Source: Chionoecetes opilio
Lineage: Eukaryota > Arthropoda > Malacostraca > Decapoda > Majidae
Direction of reading: 5' to 3'
DNA: 64,000 nucleotides
NCBI GenBank assembly: GCA_016584305.1
Contig: JACEEZ010024172.1
Coordinates: 496,126 to 560,125 of the forward strand
This document shows positions 1 through 12,739 of this stretch, one piece after another. A program made the position numbers and the translations under genes. How positions within the stretch are numbered: position 1 is the first letter of the stretch; every line of letters starts with the position of its first letter. The notes under the pieces were generated by a model that saw only the letters and a program-made list of their open reading frames with translations, was not told the origin of the DNA and did no database searches.

Positions 1-821
<821 letters not shown>

Positions 822-905
<84 letters not shown>

Positions 906-930
906 GAGAGAGAGAGAGAGAGAGAGAGAA
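822..930. repeat. (GA)n microsatellite
   Basis: Dinucleotide tract with a few extra G bases, abutting the truncated 5' side of LINE copy 1. Confidence 0.96.
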
Positions 931-1647
931 AACAATTATATAAACACACAATCTAATCAGCACGATTCCCTCCCATCAACCACATAACACAACAGAGCGG
1001 CAGATACCAAGATAACAAACAAACATACAAACACACAAAAACAATGAGAAAAAAAAAACAGATTTAATGGGTTTGACTCGCGAAAGAAGGGAAGAGGAGG
1101 AATACAAAGGAATACAAAGGAAACACAAACAGCAACAGACCGATAGGTCCTTACAAGACTGTTTGCTTTAACTACACTACACTAACTAGATAATAAGAGA
1201 GAGAAGTTGCGGAGGAGGAGGAGGAGGAGGAGGAGGAGGAGGAGGAGGAGGATAAAAACTAGGAGGATGGGAAGGAAAAAATGGTGACAGGTGCAATTGC
1301 TTCTCTTTCCTATTCAAATGTCTTCCTTCCTCCTCCTCCTCCTCCTCCTCGCCCTAAGTGCTCGTTACGCTACTCAGAGGAGGAGGAGGAGGAGGAATAA
1401 CAAGAAAGAGAAGAACAAGAACAAGAGTGAAATGATTTAGAGGACGATACTAAATAGAAATGGACACAACACACACACACACACACGCACACGTACACCA
1501 CACACACACACACACACCACACCAGCAAATACAAAACAATCAAATAAACAAATAGAATAAAGAAAGAGAGAAACAAGACTAATCGCAGGTGAAATATTAC
1601 ACGTAACTTAATCCTTCCCTTATTAGCCATCGCCTCTCCTCTTCGTC

Positions 1648-1649
<2 letters not shown>
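931..1649. other. Low-complexity spacer with AGG, CTC and CA tracts
   Basis: No gene seen. It holds (GGA)n at 1211-1251, (TCC)n at 1328-1350, (GGA)n at 1378-1397 and (CA)n at 1465-1527 in otherwise A-rich sequence. Confidence 0.85.

Positions 1650-1681
<32 letters not shown>
1650..1681. repeat. (CA)n microsatellite, hAT target
   Basis: A (CA)n tract. Its last eight bases, ACACACAC, are repeated immediately after the hAT element at 2918-2925. Confidence 0.9.
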
Positions 1682-1682
<1 letters not shown>

Positions 1683-2219
1683 AGAGTTGGGCACTTCCGC
1701 AAACACTTCCGCAAACCGCAACTTCCGCAAGTCCGAATTCGTTTGCGGATTTGCGGAATTGTAAATGTTTGCGGATTTGCGTTTGCCCAATAGATAATAT
1801 TCTCATGACGTCACACATCCGGGTATTTCGGGAGCGCGGCAATGTGTTGTGGCAAGCTTTGTAAACACAGCCGCAGACTGACAGGTAGAGTGAGCCATCA
1901 TTGTATTGTCTTGGTGTCTTGGTGCTGTTTAGGGCTGCGAGGATCCCTTGGGGAACACTATGAGCCCTGGTGATGTCCTATGATGGTATCACAGGCGTGG
2001 TGGTTGATCTGTCTTCCTCAGGAAGGCACAGGTGAGGCGGATGACAGCGTGTTGCCGTGAGGGGTGGACGTCTGCCGCCGCCAGCAGGGTGGGCAGGTTA
2101 AAGGTGGTGACGGTCGTTGACGGTCGCTCCTGGGCTCCTGGAGTCCATGACCCACAACTACAGAGGGCACCAACTCTACCCGCCTCTCCAACAAGATGGG
2201 GAAAGAGCTTGAGAGTTAG

Positions 2220-2492
2220 TGTTCAGAGAAGCAGAGGAACAAGCTGCTGGAGCAGGCCATGTTTCCCGTCCCTTCCCATCCCGCCCGGGTAGAAGTGTTT
2301 GTTAAGTACAACACGGCCACACCCAACTCTGTGGAGCTGTGGAGCTGTGGAGCTGTGGAGAGACTGTTCTCCCAGGGAGTGGACATCATGAAGGCCAAGA
2401 GAGCGAGTCTGACCTCCGATAATTTTGAGAGATTGGTCTTCATGAAGGGGAACATGGACCTGCTCAAGATAGAACTGTCACCAGAGGACTGA
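2220..2492 (+). pseudogene. hAT transposase C-terminal dimerization domain (fragment)
   Basis: This open stretch is bounded upstream by an in-frame TAG (2217-2219) and ends in TGA at 2490-2492. It reads SEKQRNKLLEQAMF, then VEVFVKYNTATP, GAVERLFSQG, AKRASLTSDNFERL and VFMKGN. The order 'AVERLFS...KR..L....FE.L...K' is the signature of the hAT dimerization region (Dimer_Tnp_hAT). No DDE core or BED zinc finger is found upstream. A 9-bp GTGGAGCTG-type triplication just before GAVERLF looks like local slippage. It is most likely a dead transposase tail, although exapted hAT tails exist. Confidence 0.82.
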
Positions 2493-2566
2493 GTGAGGAG
2501 TCTGAGGTTATGGATCTGATAATACTGATATCATATAAATAAAATTTAAGTAGATTTATGGGTCTC

Positions 2567-2684
2567 ACTCGGGATCGAACTCGGGTCTTCGAGAACGCCA
2601 CCAGGTGACGCTAACCACTCTGCTACCGCCTCCCCAACCACTCTGCTACCGCCTCCCCAACCACTCTGCTACCGCCTCCCCAAA
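2567..2684 (-). mobile_element. tRNA-derived SINE head with triplicated 5' end
   Basis: The minus strand carries an A-box-like GTAGCAGAGTGGTTAGCG and a B-box GAGTTCGATCCCG at tRNA-like spacing, followed by an AT-rich tail. The acceptor ends do not pair, so this is a SINE head or tRNA relic and not a functional tRNA. The leading ~24 bp (GGGGAGGCGGTAGCAGAGTG) occurs three times in tandem at 2615-2684. It sits inside the hAT element. Confidence 0.7.
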
Positions 2685-3045
2685 GTGATTTAGTAAATAA
2701 TATATGAATTTACTACCACAAAGTGTTTTATCTCTATTTTTGCACTATATGCAATAATTCAGAAAATATCACATGATTGGTTTGCGGTTTGCGGACTTGC
2801 GGTTGCGGAAGTGTGAACTTCAAGAAATTTGCGGACTTGCGGTTGCGGAACTTAAGGATTGAAGTTTGCGAATTTGCGTTTGCGGAAGTGGATTTTCGTT
2901 TGCGGTGCCCACCTCTGACACACACACCACACACACAGGTGACTTCAAAACAGTGAATGAACGCTACTCGGGTCATTGCTCGTTCCTAAAACACCTGTTG
3001 ATTCTCACTACAAACCCGAAACACTTGTAAAGAATGAGCTTACGT

Positions 3046-3047
<2 letters not shown>

Positions 3048-3135
<88 letters not shown>

Positions 3136-3204
3136 GAAGGAGCGAGCGAGGAGCGAGAGGAGGAAGAGAGAGAGAAGAGAGAGAGAGAGAGAGGAGGGAG
3201 GAGA

Positions 3205-3268
<64 letters not shown>
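3048..3268. repeat. (GA)n microsatellite with GGA interruptions
   Basis: Long purine tract. Long SLSLSL or EREREE frames across it are artefacts. Confidence 0.97.
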
Positions 3269-3272
<4 letters not shown>

Positions 3273-3329
3273 AAGATACTTTGATCCTATCTAGACACTT
3301 TGCAAGTACCAACTACAAGGTTATTGACT

Positions 3330-3436
3330 ATACAAAGCGCCACCACACCAGGACGAATTTGGTGGACTCGAACCGCTGACCGAATGGCGCAGGGATTCTG
3401 CAACACCAGTCCGTGATTCTACCAACCGCGCCACCC
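3330..3436 (-). mobile_element. tRNA-derived SINE head
   Basis: The minus strand shows an A-box-like GGGTGGCGCGGTTGGTAG and B-box GCGGTTCGAGTCC, followed by the non-tRNA part containing ATTCGTCCTGG. This is the internal RNA polymerase III promoter layout of tRNA-derived SINEs. The body is flanked on both sides by (GA)n tracts. Confidence 0.75.
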
Positions 3437-3440
3437 TGGC

Positions 3441-3446
<6 letters not shown>

Positions 3447-3482
<36 letters not shown>

Positions 3483-3500
3483 TGAGAGAGGAGAGGAGAG

Positions 3501-3537
<37 letters not shown>

Positions 3538-3569
3538 AAAATACGATGTGAGAGATTTAGACAGAAAAT

Positions 3570-3621
<52 letters not shown>
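3447..3621. repeat. (GA)n microsatellites
   Basis: Two GA tracts (3447-3538 and 3573-3621) separated by a short spacer. Confidence 0.95.
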
Positions 3622-3624
<3 letters not shown>

Positions 3625-3705
3625 GTGTAAGCCAACCTACCTACGCCCCAACTTCCCCTCCTTTTACGTCACGGTGGAAGACAGAAAAGTGTTATTCACC
3701 CTATA

Positions 3706-3760
<55 letters not shown>
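3706..3760. repeat. (CA)n microsatellite
   Basis: About 27 CA units. Confidence 0.95.
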
Positions 3761-3762
<2 letters not shown>

Positions 3763-4018
3763 GAAAAAGGTATAAGAAAAGCCGCTCTTCATCTTTTTTC
3801 CAGTTTGTATAAATTGTTCCCATCATCATAACGTTGGCAATTTTCAAAAACAAGAACGCAAATGAATAAATAAAAATAAACATGGTATTCACATGCCTAA
3901 GAATTTAAAAAAATCACACACACACCACACACACACAACACGATCACATTTCAGATTCAATCCCAAATTTACGCCACAAAAAAACATTGAATTCCATATA
4001 TTGTTTATAATCAGATTC

Positions 4019-4665
4019 TAGACATATTCTGTGCATAACCCTATTTTAGACATATTTTGTGCATAACCCTATTTTAGACATTTTGTGCATAACCCTATTT
4101 TAGACATATTTTGTGCATAACCCTATTTTAGACATTCTGTGCATAACCCTATTTTAGACATTCTGTGCATAACCCTATTTTAGACATTTTGTGCATAACC
4201 CTATTTTAGACATTCTGTGCATAACCCTATTTTAGACATTTTGTGTATAACCCTATTTTAGACATTCTGTGCATAACCCTATTTTAGACATATTCTGTGC
4301 ATAACCCTATTTTAGACATTTTGTGCATAACCCTATTTTAGACATTCTGTGCATAACCCTATTTTAGACATATTCTGTGCATAACCCTATTTAGACATTC
4401 TGTGCTAACCCTATTTTAGAATTTGTGCATAACCCTATTTTAGACATTGTGCATAACCCTATTTTAGACATTTTGTGCATAACCCTATTTTAGACATTTT
4501 GTGCATAACCTTATTTTAGACATTCTGTGCATAACCCTATTTTAGACATTCTGTGCATAACCCTATTTTAGACATTCTGTGCATAACCCTATTTTAGACA
4601 TATTTTGTGCATAACCCTATTTTAGACATTTTGTGCATAACCCTATTTTAGACATATTTTGCTTA
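4019..4665. repeat. Minisatellite, 25-28-bp unit (TTTAGACAT...GTGCATAACCCTA)
   Basis: About 24 head-to-tail copies of a unit with core GTGCATAACCCTATTTTAG and a variable ACAT(AT)TTT/TCT segment. No coding potential. Confidence 0.95.
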
Positions 4666-4694
4666 TAATCCGATTCTAGAAAATGCTATGAAGC

Positions 4695-4916
4695 TTAACC
4701 TCTTCACGCCCAGATCTTTCCATTAATATATAAAATCGTCTGTTGTTAGCCATAAAATTACGAAAAATAGCTTTATATACCAAATTAGTTAGTGAACAAG
4801 AATACTAAACAGGTCATATCTATAAAACATTGCTTATATTCACTAAAAATCGTCTAATGGCACCCAAATTACAATGGAAATTACGTTCTGGGCCTCAAGG
4901 GGTCAAATATATTACA
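4695..4916 (+). mobile_element. TTAA-flanked MITE, copy 1 (piggyBac-like)
   Basis: About 220 bp with imperfect terminal repeats AACCTCTTCACGCCCAGA and, inverted, CCCCTTGAGGCCCAGA. The left flank is TTAA; the right flank has decayed to TCAA. The interior matches the copies at 6129, 31957 and 49191. It carries no ORF. Confidence 0.75.
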
Positions 4917-5107
4917 AATCACTCTTATATTTTCTAGTGTGGAAAATATATATGTCTATAGGGCGGCAAGGTGCTGTAAGGTCTCAAATACCTGTTGTAC
5001 ACATAGAATCATGGGCCGTATTGCATATCAGGGTATCACGCTAGTCACTTAATCCCCTTGTAACCCTCGCCTCCCCTTCTTCCTCACGCTGACTTATTTT
5101 CTCACAC
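4917..5107. other. Unassigned unique sequence
   Basis: Nothing recognisable between the MITE and the 27-bp array. Confidence 0.6.
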
Positions 5108-5490
5108 TGCAATACAACCTTACACCACACTGACACTCCCTAACAATTACTGCACACTGACACTCCCTAACAATTACTGCACACTGACACTCCCTAACAA
5201 TTACTGCACACTGACACTCCCTAACAATTACTGCACACTGACACTCCCTAACAATTACTGCACACTGACACTCCCTAACAATTACTGCACACTGACACTC
5301 CCTAACAATTACTGCACACTGACACTCCCTAACAATTACTGCACACTGACACTCCCTAACAATTACTGCACACTGACACTCCCTAACAATTACTGCACAC
5401 TGACACTCCCTAACAATTACTGCACACTGACACTCCCTAACAATTACTGCACACTGACACTCCCTAACCTGACACTCCCTAACAATTACG
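5108..5490. repeat. Minisatellite, 27-bp unit, ~14 copies
   Basis: The unit is CACTGACACTCCCTAACAAT plus TACTGCA, almost perfectly conserved. Because 27 is divisible by three, it opens a minus-strand frame (5094-5570) of 9-residue repeats (VRECQCAVI). I treat this as a by-product of the repeat. Confidence 0.95.
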
Positions 5491-6128
5491 CACACGGTAT
5501 TTCTCCCCTTATTTCTGACATGCACTCTTTTACGATACTGCAGACTGAAACTCCAAAATTTGAATGACAACTCCTAAGATATGTACGTGCAGTGCAATAA
5601 GAAAGAAGACGGATGAAGATTCCCTAGCTATTACTGCCCTGACACCCAAAGAACTCAACTTTTCAAAAGGTAAATTTGTCCTTATTCATACATTTTTTAG
5701 TGATATAAGCAATATTTTGGATAATTTGAACTGTTTAGTAAAAAAGGCATTGGTAATTCTTGTATTAATTCCAGTGTAATTTTCTAGTTTTGGGACCATT
5801 AAACATTTTTTTATAAACAATATGTAAGATTGGGCGTGAACGGTTAGTATCCTACACTTATGGTTATTAGTATTTCTGCTTTAATTTTCGGACTCGCAAC
5901 ATAATGGACTTGGGAAACTACACAAGACTATTTGTGAGGGGAAAAAAAAAACATTAAGATATCGTAGTTTCTGATTAAAGAAATAAAATTATACAAAGAA
6001 AATGGGTGAAGGGTACCATAAATAACGGCACCTTCACAAACAAACTGCCTGTGTCATTTTTTTCTACTTTTTGAGAAGTCAAGAAAAATATTCATTTTCA
6101 TAAATTACATATTGATTGAACGTTTTTT
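5491..6128. other. Unassigned AT-rich sequence
   Basis: A 71-codon frame at 5564-5779 has no recognisable motif. A fragment near 5829-5843 (TGGGCGTGAACGGTTA) resembles the end of the TTAA-flanked MITE family. Confidence 0.5.
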
Positions 6129-6343
6129 TTAACCCCTTGAGGCCCAGAACGTAATTTCCATTGTAATTTGGGTATCATTAGACGATTTTTAGTGAATATA
6201 AGCAATATTTTTATAGATATGACCTGTTTAGTAGCCTTGTCCACTAGCTAATTTGGTATATTAAGTTACCTTTTGTAATTTTATGGCTGACTACAGACAA
6301 TTTATCTTATAGCAAAAGAAAGGTCTGGGCGTGAAGGGGTTAA
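6129..6343 (-). mobile_element. TTAA-flanked MITE, copy 2, best preserved
   Basis: Inverted relative to copy 1. It has intact TTAA at both ends (6129-6132, 6340-6343) and termini CCCCTTGAGGCCCAGA and CCCCTTCACGCCCAGA. A TTAA target and a CCC-initial terminus are piggyBac characters. At ~215 bp it has no coding capacity. Confidence 0.82.
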
Positions 6344-6659
6344 GGTAAACTCTAGACATACTCACACCCTGGACATTACAAAAGCAACTATAGTACCATT
6401 GATGCGCCACATCATGAAGACTAATTTACGCAAAAATTCCAGAAATCACCGAAAATGACTTGGGCAATATTTTCTTTATATCTCAAAGGACTGACCTAGA
6501 AAAAAAAGTAACAAAAAACCCGCTAGTTGCCAGTCCCAAATTAATGTTAAACGCACATACCGCAACAGCTTTCAGTAACATCGCCACATCGTAACACACG
6601 CAGTAACAACTCTCTACATCAACATCTAACTAATATAGGGCCTATACGTCAGTCTCGTA

Positions 6660-9365
6660 ACTTTATAACTCGTAATAAATAACTCGTAATATAACCCGCA
6701 ATATATAACTCTTAACATAACCCGTAATAAATAACTCTTAATATAACCCGCAATAAATAACTCGTAATATAACCCTTACTAAATAACTCGTAATATAACC
6801 CGTAATAAATAACTCGTAAAATAACTCGCAATAAATAACTCGTAATATAACTCGTAATAAATAACTCGTAATATAACCCTTACTAAATAACTCGTAATAT
6901 AACTGGCAATAAATAACTCGTAATAAATAACTCTTAATATAACTCGTAATAAATAACTCTTAATATAACCCGTACTAAGTAACTCTTAATATAACCCGTA
7001 ATAAATAACTCGTAATATAACCCGTAATAAATAACTTTTAATATAACCCTTACTAAATAACTCGTAATATAACCCTTACTAAATAACTCGTAATATAACC
7101 CGTAATAAATAACTCGTAATATAACCCGTAATAAATAACTCGTAATATAACTCTTAATAAATAACTCGTAATATAACCCGTAATAAGTAACTCTTAATAT
7201 AACTCGTAATAAATAACTCGTAATATAACCCGTAATAAATAACTCTTAATATAACTCGTAATAAATAACTCTTAATATAACCCGTAATAAATAACTCTTA
7301 ATATAACCCGTAATAAATAACTCTTAATATAACCCTTACTAAATAACTCGTAATATAACCCGTAATAAATAACTCGTAAAATAACTCGCAATAAATAACT
7401 CGTAATATAACTCGTAATAAATAACTCGTAATATAACCCTTACTAAATAACTCGTAAAATAACTCGCAATAAATAACTCGTAATATAACTCGTAATAAAT
7501 AACTCGTAATATAACCCTTACTAAATAACTCGTAATATAACCCGTAATAAATAACTCTTAATATAACCCTTACTAAATAACTCTTAATATAACCCTTACT
7601 AAATAACTCGTAATATAACCCGTAATAAATAACTCGTAATATAACCCTTACTAAATAACTCGTAATATAACCCGTAATAAATAACTCGTAATATAACCCG
7701 TAATAAATAACTCGTAATAAATAACTCTTAATATAACCCGTAATAAATAACACTTAATATAACCCGTAATAAATAACTCTTAATATAACCCGTAATAAAT
7801 AACTCGTAATAAAACCCGTAATAAATAACTCTTAATATAACCCGTAATAAATAACTCTTAATATAACCCTTACTAAATAACTCGTAATATAACCCGTAAT
7901 AAATAACTCGTAAAATAACTCGCAATAAATAACTCGTAATATAACCCTTACTAAATAACTCGTAAAATAACTCGCAATAAATAACTCGTAATATAACTCG
8001 TAATAAATAACTCGTAATATAACCCGTAATAAATAACTCGTAATATAACTGGCAATAAATAACTCGTAATAAATAACTCTTAAAATAACCCTTACTAAAT
8101 AACTCTTAATATAACCCGTAATAAATAACTCGTAATATAACCCGTAATAAGTAACTCTTAATATAACCCGTAATAAATAACTCTTAATATAACTCGTAAT
8201 AAATAACTCGTAATATAACCCGTAATAAATAACTCGTAATATAACCCGTAATAAATAACTCTTAATATAACTCGTAATAAATAACTCTTAATATAACCCG
8301 TAATAAATAACTCGTAATATAACCCGTAATAAATAACTCTTAATATAACCCGTAATAAATAACTCGTAATATAACCCTTACTAAATAAATCGTAATATAA
8401 CTCGTAATAAATAACTCTTAAAATAACCGTTACTAAATAACTCTTAATATAACCCGTAATAAATAACTCGTAATATAACCCGTAATAAGTCACTCTTAAT
8501 ATAACCCGCAATAAATAACTCTTAATATAACCCGCAATAAATAACTCGTAATATAACCCGTAATAAATAACTCTTAATATAACCCGCAATAAATAACTCT
8601 TAATATAACCCGCAATAAATAACTCTTAATATAACCCGTAATAAATAACTCTTAATATAACCCGTAATAAATAACTCGTAATATAACCCTTACTAAATAA
8701 ATCGTAATATAACTCGTAATAAATAACTCTTAAAATAACCGTTACTAAATAACTCTTAATATAACCCGCAATAAATAACTCTTAATATAACCCGCAATAA
8801 ATAACTCTTAATATAACCCGCAATAAATAACTCTTAATATAACCCACAATAAATAACTCGTAATATAACCCGTAATAAATAACTCTTAATATAACCCTTA
8901 CTAAATAACTCGTAATATAACCCGTAATAAATAACTCGTAATATAACCCTTACTAAATAACTCGTAATATAACCCGTAATAAATAACTCGTAATATAACC
9001 CGTAATAAATAACTCTTAATATAACCCGCAATAAATAACTCGTAATATAACCCGTAATAAATAACTCTTAATATAACCCGTAATAAATAACTCTTAATAT
9101 AACCCGTAATAAATAACTCGTAATATAACCCTTACTAAATAACTCTTAATATAACCCTTACTAAATAACTCGTAATATAACCCTTACTAAATAACTCGTA
9201 ATATAACCCTTACTAAATAACTCTTAAATAACTCGCAATAAATAACTCGCAATAAATAACTCGTAATATAACCCGTAATAAATAACTCGTAATATAACTC
9301 GCAATAAATAACTCGTAATATAACCCGTAATAAATAACTCGTAATATAACTCATAACTCGTAATA
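6660..9365. repeat. Satellite array, 26-bp unit, ~100 copies
   Basis: The unit is AACTCGTAATATAACCCGTA plus ATAAAT. Single-base variants (CTC/CTT, CCG/CTT, GTAATA/GCAATA) are mixed along the array. Three 26-bp units make 78 bp, which explains the 26-residue periodic minus-strand frames between 7298 and 9031. These are not genes. Confidence 0.96.
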
Positions 9366-9618
9366 ATCCGGTTAAACCCTTATTTACTCCTGTTACACAC
9401 TTGCTCGTCTGTTACAGGTGATCCGTAACCCGTCCGTCACACCGCAACGACGTGGATCTTGCCGTCACGTCTCCTCTCGTGTGTTAAAAGCGTCACACGT
9501 CGTCACGTTTTCCCGTCACAAGCCATTAATTACGTCTAGACAGGCGCTACAAGTCAGACTTTTGATCAATCCCTTGCCACATGAATTTAAAAGATGAAAG
9601 GTAGGTAGGTAGATCTGG
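9366..9618. other. Unassigned unique sequence rich in CGTCAC
   Basis: Short spacer with many CGTCAC/ACGTC words between 9420 and 9530; no frame or family recognised. Confidence 0.5.
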
Positions 9619-9633
9619 TCTCTCTTCTCTCTC

Positions 9634-9694
<61 letters not shown>
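9619..9694. repeat. (TC)n microsatellite
   Basis: Slightly interrupted pyrimidine tract. Confidence 0.94.
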
Positions 9695-9697
<3 letters not shown>

Positions 9698-9760
9698 TTA
9701 TATTTTTCTTAGATTTTTATTTTTACTTACTTTCTCTTTGTGTTGAGTCTTGTTCCTTAT

Positions 9761-9787
9761 GCTTATTCACGTATTTTGAAAGCTAGC

Positions 9788-9846
<59 letters not shown>

Positions 9847-9915
9847 ATTCACGTATTTTGAAAGCTAGCGTTATCTCTCTCTCTCTGTTTATTCACGTAT
9901 TTTCAAAGCTAGCGT

Positions 9916-9967
<52 letters not shown>

Positions 9968-10095
9968 ATTCACGTATTTGAAAGCTAGCCGTTTTTTATC
10001 TCTCTCTCTCTGTTTATTCACGTATTTTGAAAGCTAGCGTTATCTCTCTCTCTCCTCTCTCTCTGCTTATTCACGTATTTTGAAAGCTAGCGTTA

Positions 10096-10135
<40 letters not shown>

Positions 10136-10165
10136 GTTTATTCACGTATTTGAAAGCTAGCGTTA

Positions 10166-10202
<37 letters not shown>

Positions 10203-10229
10203 GTTTATTCACGTATTTTGAAAGCTAGC

Positions 10230-10281
<52 letters not shown>

Positions 10282-10349
10282 ATTCACTATTTTGAAACTG
10301 CGTTATCTCTCTCTCTCTCTCTTGTTTATTCACGTATTTGAAAGCTAGC

Positions 10350-10415
<66 letters not shown>

Positions 10416-10467
10416 ATTCGCGTATTTTGAAAGCTAGCGTTATCTCTCTCTCTCTCTCCTCTCTCTC

Positions 10468-10504
<37 letters not shown>

Positions 10505-10537
10505 ATTCACGTATTTTGAAGCTAGCGTTATCTCTCT

Positions 10538-10568
<31 letters not shown>

Positions 10569-10652
10569 GTATTCACTCTTTTAAGCTAGCTTACTCTCTC
10601 TCTCTCTGGTTATTCACGTATTTTGAAAGCTAGCGTTATCTCTCTCTCTCTC
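9761..10652. repeat. Composite array: GCTAGC unit alternating with variable (TC)n
   Basis: About 14 copies of a ~32-bp conserved unit (GTTTATTCACGTATTTTGAA then AGCTAGCGTTAT). They are separated by (TC)n blocks from about 10 to 60 bp long. The unit holds the palindrome GCTAGC. The minus-strand frame at 10280-10576 is artefactual. Confidence 0.93.
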
Positions 10653-10671
10653 AGTTTTTTTTCCGATTGCA

Positions 10672-10776
10672 TTGTGATCTAATAGGTAATGTAATGTTTT
10701 TTGCTTTATTTTTGTCATCTAATCTTCTGGTTTTATTTTCTTTCCTCGTAGGACAAAATGTAACAAGGCTAAAAAA
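10672..10776 (+). repeat. Dispersed repeat, copy of 16690-16795
   Basis: It shares CATTGTGATCTAATAGGTAA-type sequence, then GTAATGTTTTTTGCTTTATT and GTAACAAGGCT, with the reverse complement of 16690-16795. Both copies abut a GA/TC tract. Family unknown. Confidence 0.6.
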
Positions 10777-10804
10777 ACGTCCCTCTTCTGTCAGTCACTT
10801 CTGA

Positions 10805-10809
<5 letters not shown>

Positions 10810-10856
<47 letters not shown>

Positions 10857-10935
10857 AAAAAAAAAAAAAAAAAAAAACTTCACTCTTCTGTCACTTCTAA
10901 TTAATCTGTCTGTCGTCTGTCTGTCTGTCTGTGTG

Positions 10936-10960
<25 letters not shown>
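10810..10960. repeat. (TC)n, poly-A and second (TC)n tract
   Basis: (TC)n at 10810-10855, A-run at 10856-10877, and (TC)n at 10936-10960 after CTGT-rich sequence. Confidence 0.93.
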
Positions 10961-10968
<8 letters not shown>

Positions 10969-11074
10969 TCCACATTCTTCTTTTTATAGTTTATCAAAGG
11001 GAACATCAATCCATTCCTTATATCCCAGACATAAAAATTCCGTCTATCCCTTTATCTCTTCGTTTTTTTTCTAC

Positions 11075-11545
11075 CCTCCTTCCTTCCTTCCTTCCTTCCC
11101 CCCTTCCTTCCTTCCCTACCCTCCTTCCTTCCTTCCTTCCTTCCTTCCTTCCTTCCTTCCTTTCTTCCTTCCTTCCCCCCTTTCTTCCTTCCTTCCTTCC
11201 CTACCTTCCTTCCTTATCTTCCCCCCTTCCTTCCTTCCTTCCCCCCTTCCTTCCTTCCCTACCCTCCTTCCTTCCTTCCTTCCCCCTTCCTTCCTTCCTT
11301 CCTTCCTTCCTTATCTTCCCCCCTTCCTTCCTTCCTTCCTTCCTTATCTTCCCCCTTCCTTCCTTCCTTCCTTCCTTCCTTCCTTCGTTCCTTCCCTACC
11401 TCCTCCTTCCTTCCTTCTTCCCCCCTTCTCTCCTTCCTTCCTTCCTTCCTTCCCTTTTACCTTCCCCTTTCTTCCTTCCTTCCTTCCTTCCTTCCTTCCT
11501 TCCTTCCTTCCTTATCTTCCCCCCTTCCTCTCTCTACCCTTCTGT
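11075..11545. repeat. (CCTT)n microsatellite
   Basis: Tetranucleotide CCTT array with CCCC and TACC interruptions. The plus frame 10931-11734 (SFLPSFLPS) is its translation. Confidence 0.95.
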
Positions 11546-11747
11546 TATTCCCTTGTTTCAATCCCGTTCTCATTATCCTCTCCTTTCTCCGTTCATCCTT
11601 TTCCTTCCCTTCTTTATTGGTTTTCTTATTGCCATATTCTCCAATGCTATCTTTTTACTTCCTCATCTTTTATCTATGTATGTTTTTGTGTTTTATTCCT
11701 AGTAATTCACGTTATATCGTTGTTAAGGGCATAAAGATAGGACTGTT

Positions 11748-12032
<285 letters not shown>

Positions 12033-12199
12033 TACGACGCTTTATATGCTAAAGTGATGCACATGTTTCAAGATAATGACATACAAAATTGACTAATAAG
12101 TAACTAGAATATATGAGGTAAAAAAAAATAGCTCTCAGGCGGACATACATCAAATTAGATTGTCTTGCCACTTAATCAAATGAAAATACGAGAATGGTT

Positions 12200-12300
12200 G
12201 ATATGAGACGAAGTAGTAGATTTTTGTTTGTCTATTTCAATGAATATGGAAACTAGATCAAAGCGTGTCAAAACCTGGTCCAAATTACCCCGGTCGGCAC
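12200..12300 (-). mobile_element. Terminal fragment of TA-flanked TIR element
   Basis: Ends in ACCCCGGTCGGCAC followed by TA. It matches the reverse complement of the left end of the element at 20338-22105, including the GATATGGAAACTAGATCAAA-type block. Only about 100 bp of that end is present. Confidence 0.72.
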
Positions 12301-12325
12301 TATACATTGATGCGTAAATGAAGTA

Positions 12326-12715
12326 ACAAGTATTTAATTATTTATATTCCTTACGCAACTCAAAGATACAGATTAGCTAAGTATAACAAGTATTTAATTA
12401 TTTATATTCATTACGCAACTCAAAGATACAGATTAGCTAAGTATAACAAGTATTTAATTATTTATATTCATTACGTAACTCAAAGATACAGATTAGCTAA
12501 GTATAACAAGTATTTAACTATTTATATTCATTACGCAACTCAAAGATACAGATTAGCTAAGTATAACAAGTATTTAATTATTTATATTCCTTACGTAACT
12601 CAAAGATACAGATTAGCTAAGTATAACAAGTATTTAATTATTTATATTCATTACGTAACTCAAAGATACAGATTAGCTTAGTATAAATTGATAAGTAAAT
12701 GAGGTAAGAACTATC
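12326..12715. repeat. 60-bp tandem repeat, six copies plus a partial
   Basis: Exact 60-bp period, beginning AACAAGTATTTAATTATTTA and ending GCTAAGTAT. Copies differ at only a few sites (CGCAAC/CGTAAC, TTCC/TTCA). Confidence 0.95.
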
Positions 12716-12739
12716 TATATTCATTACGTAACTCAACAT

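Larger units (their letters stand above)
1682..2917 (+). mobile_element. hAT transposon, degenerate, 1.2 kb
   Basis: Termini are CAGAGTTGGGCA on the left and, read inward, CAGAGGTGGGCA on the right. These are typical hAT ends, and they are flanked by the 8-bp duplication ACACACAC (1674-1681 and 2918-2925). The duplication is weak evidence on its own because the target is (CA)n. Both subterminal regions are dense in TTTGCGGA/TCCGCAAA motifs in both orientations, as expected for hAT transposase-binding regions. Inside are a C-terminal transposase fragment and a SINE. The length and the absence of a catalytic core make it non-autonomous. A related but distinct element lies at 58386-59472. Confidence 0.85.

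Noticed and set aside
2567..3436. Two tRNA genes
   Set aside because: A- and B-boxes are present but acceptor arms do not pair and non-tRNA tails follow; SINE heads fit better.
5094..5570. 158-codon Cys-rich repeat protein (VRECQCAVI)n, toxin- or antifreeze-like at first sight
   Set aside because: Exactly follows a 27-bp minisatellite with no variation pattern, signal peptide or promoter.
7298..9031. Minus-strand frames of YLLRVILRVIYYGLYYELF type
   Set aside because: Translation of the 26-bp array; no start context or non-repeat sequence.
9761..10652. CRISPR-like conserved repeat and variable spacer layout
   Set aside because: All spacers are (TC)n, and the sequence is otherwise eukaryotic with no cas genes.
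10931..11734. 267-codon SFLPSFLPS frame
   Set aside because: (CCTT)n translation.
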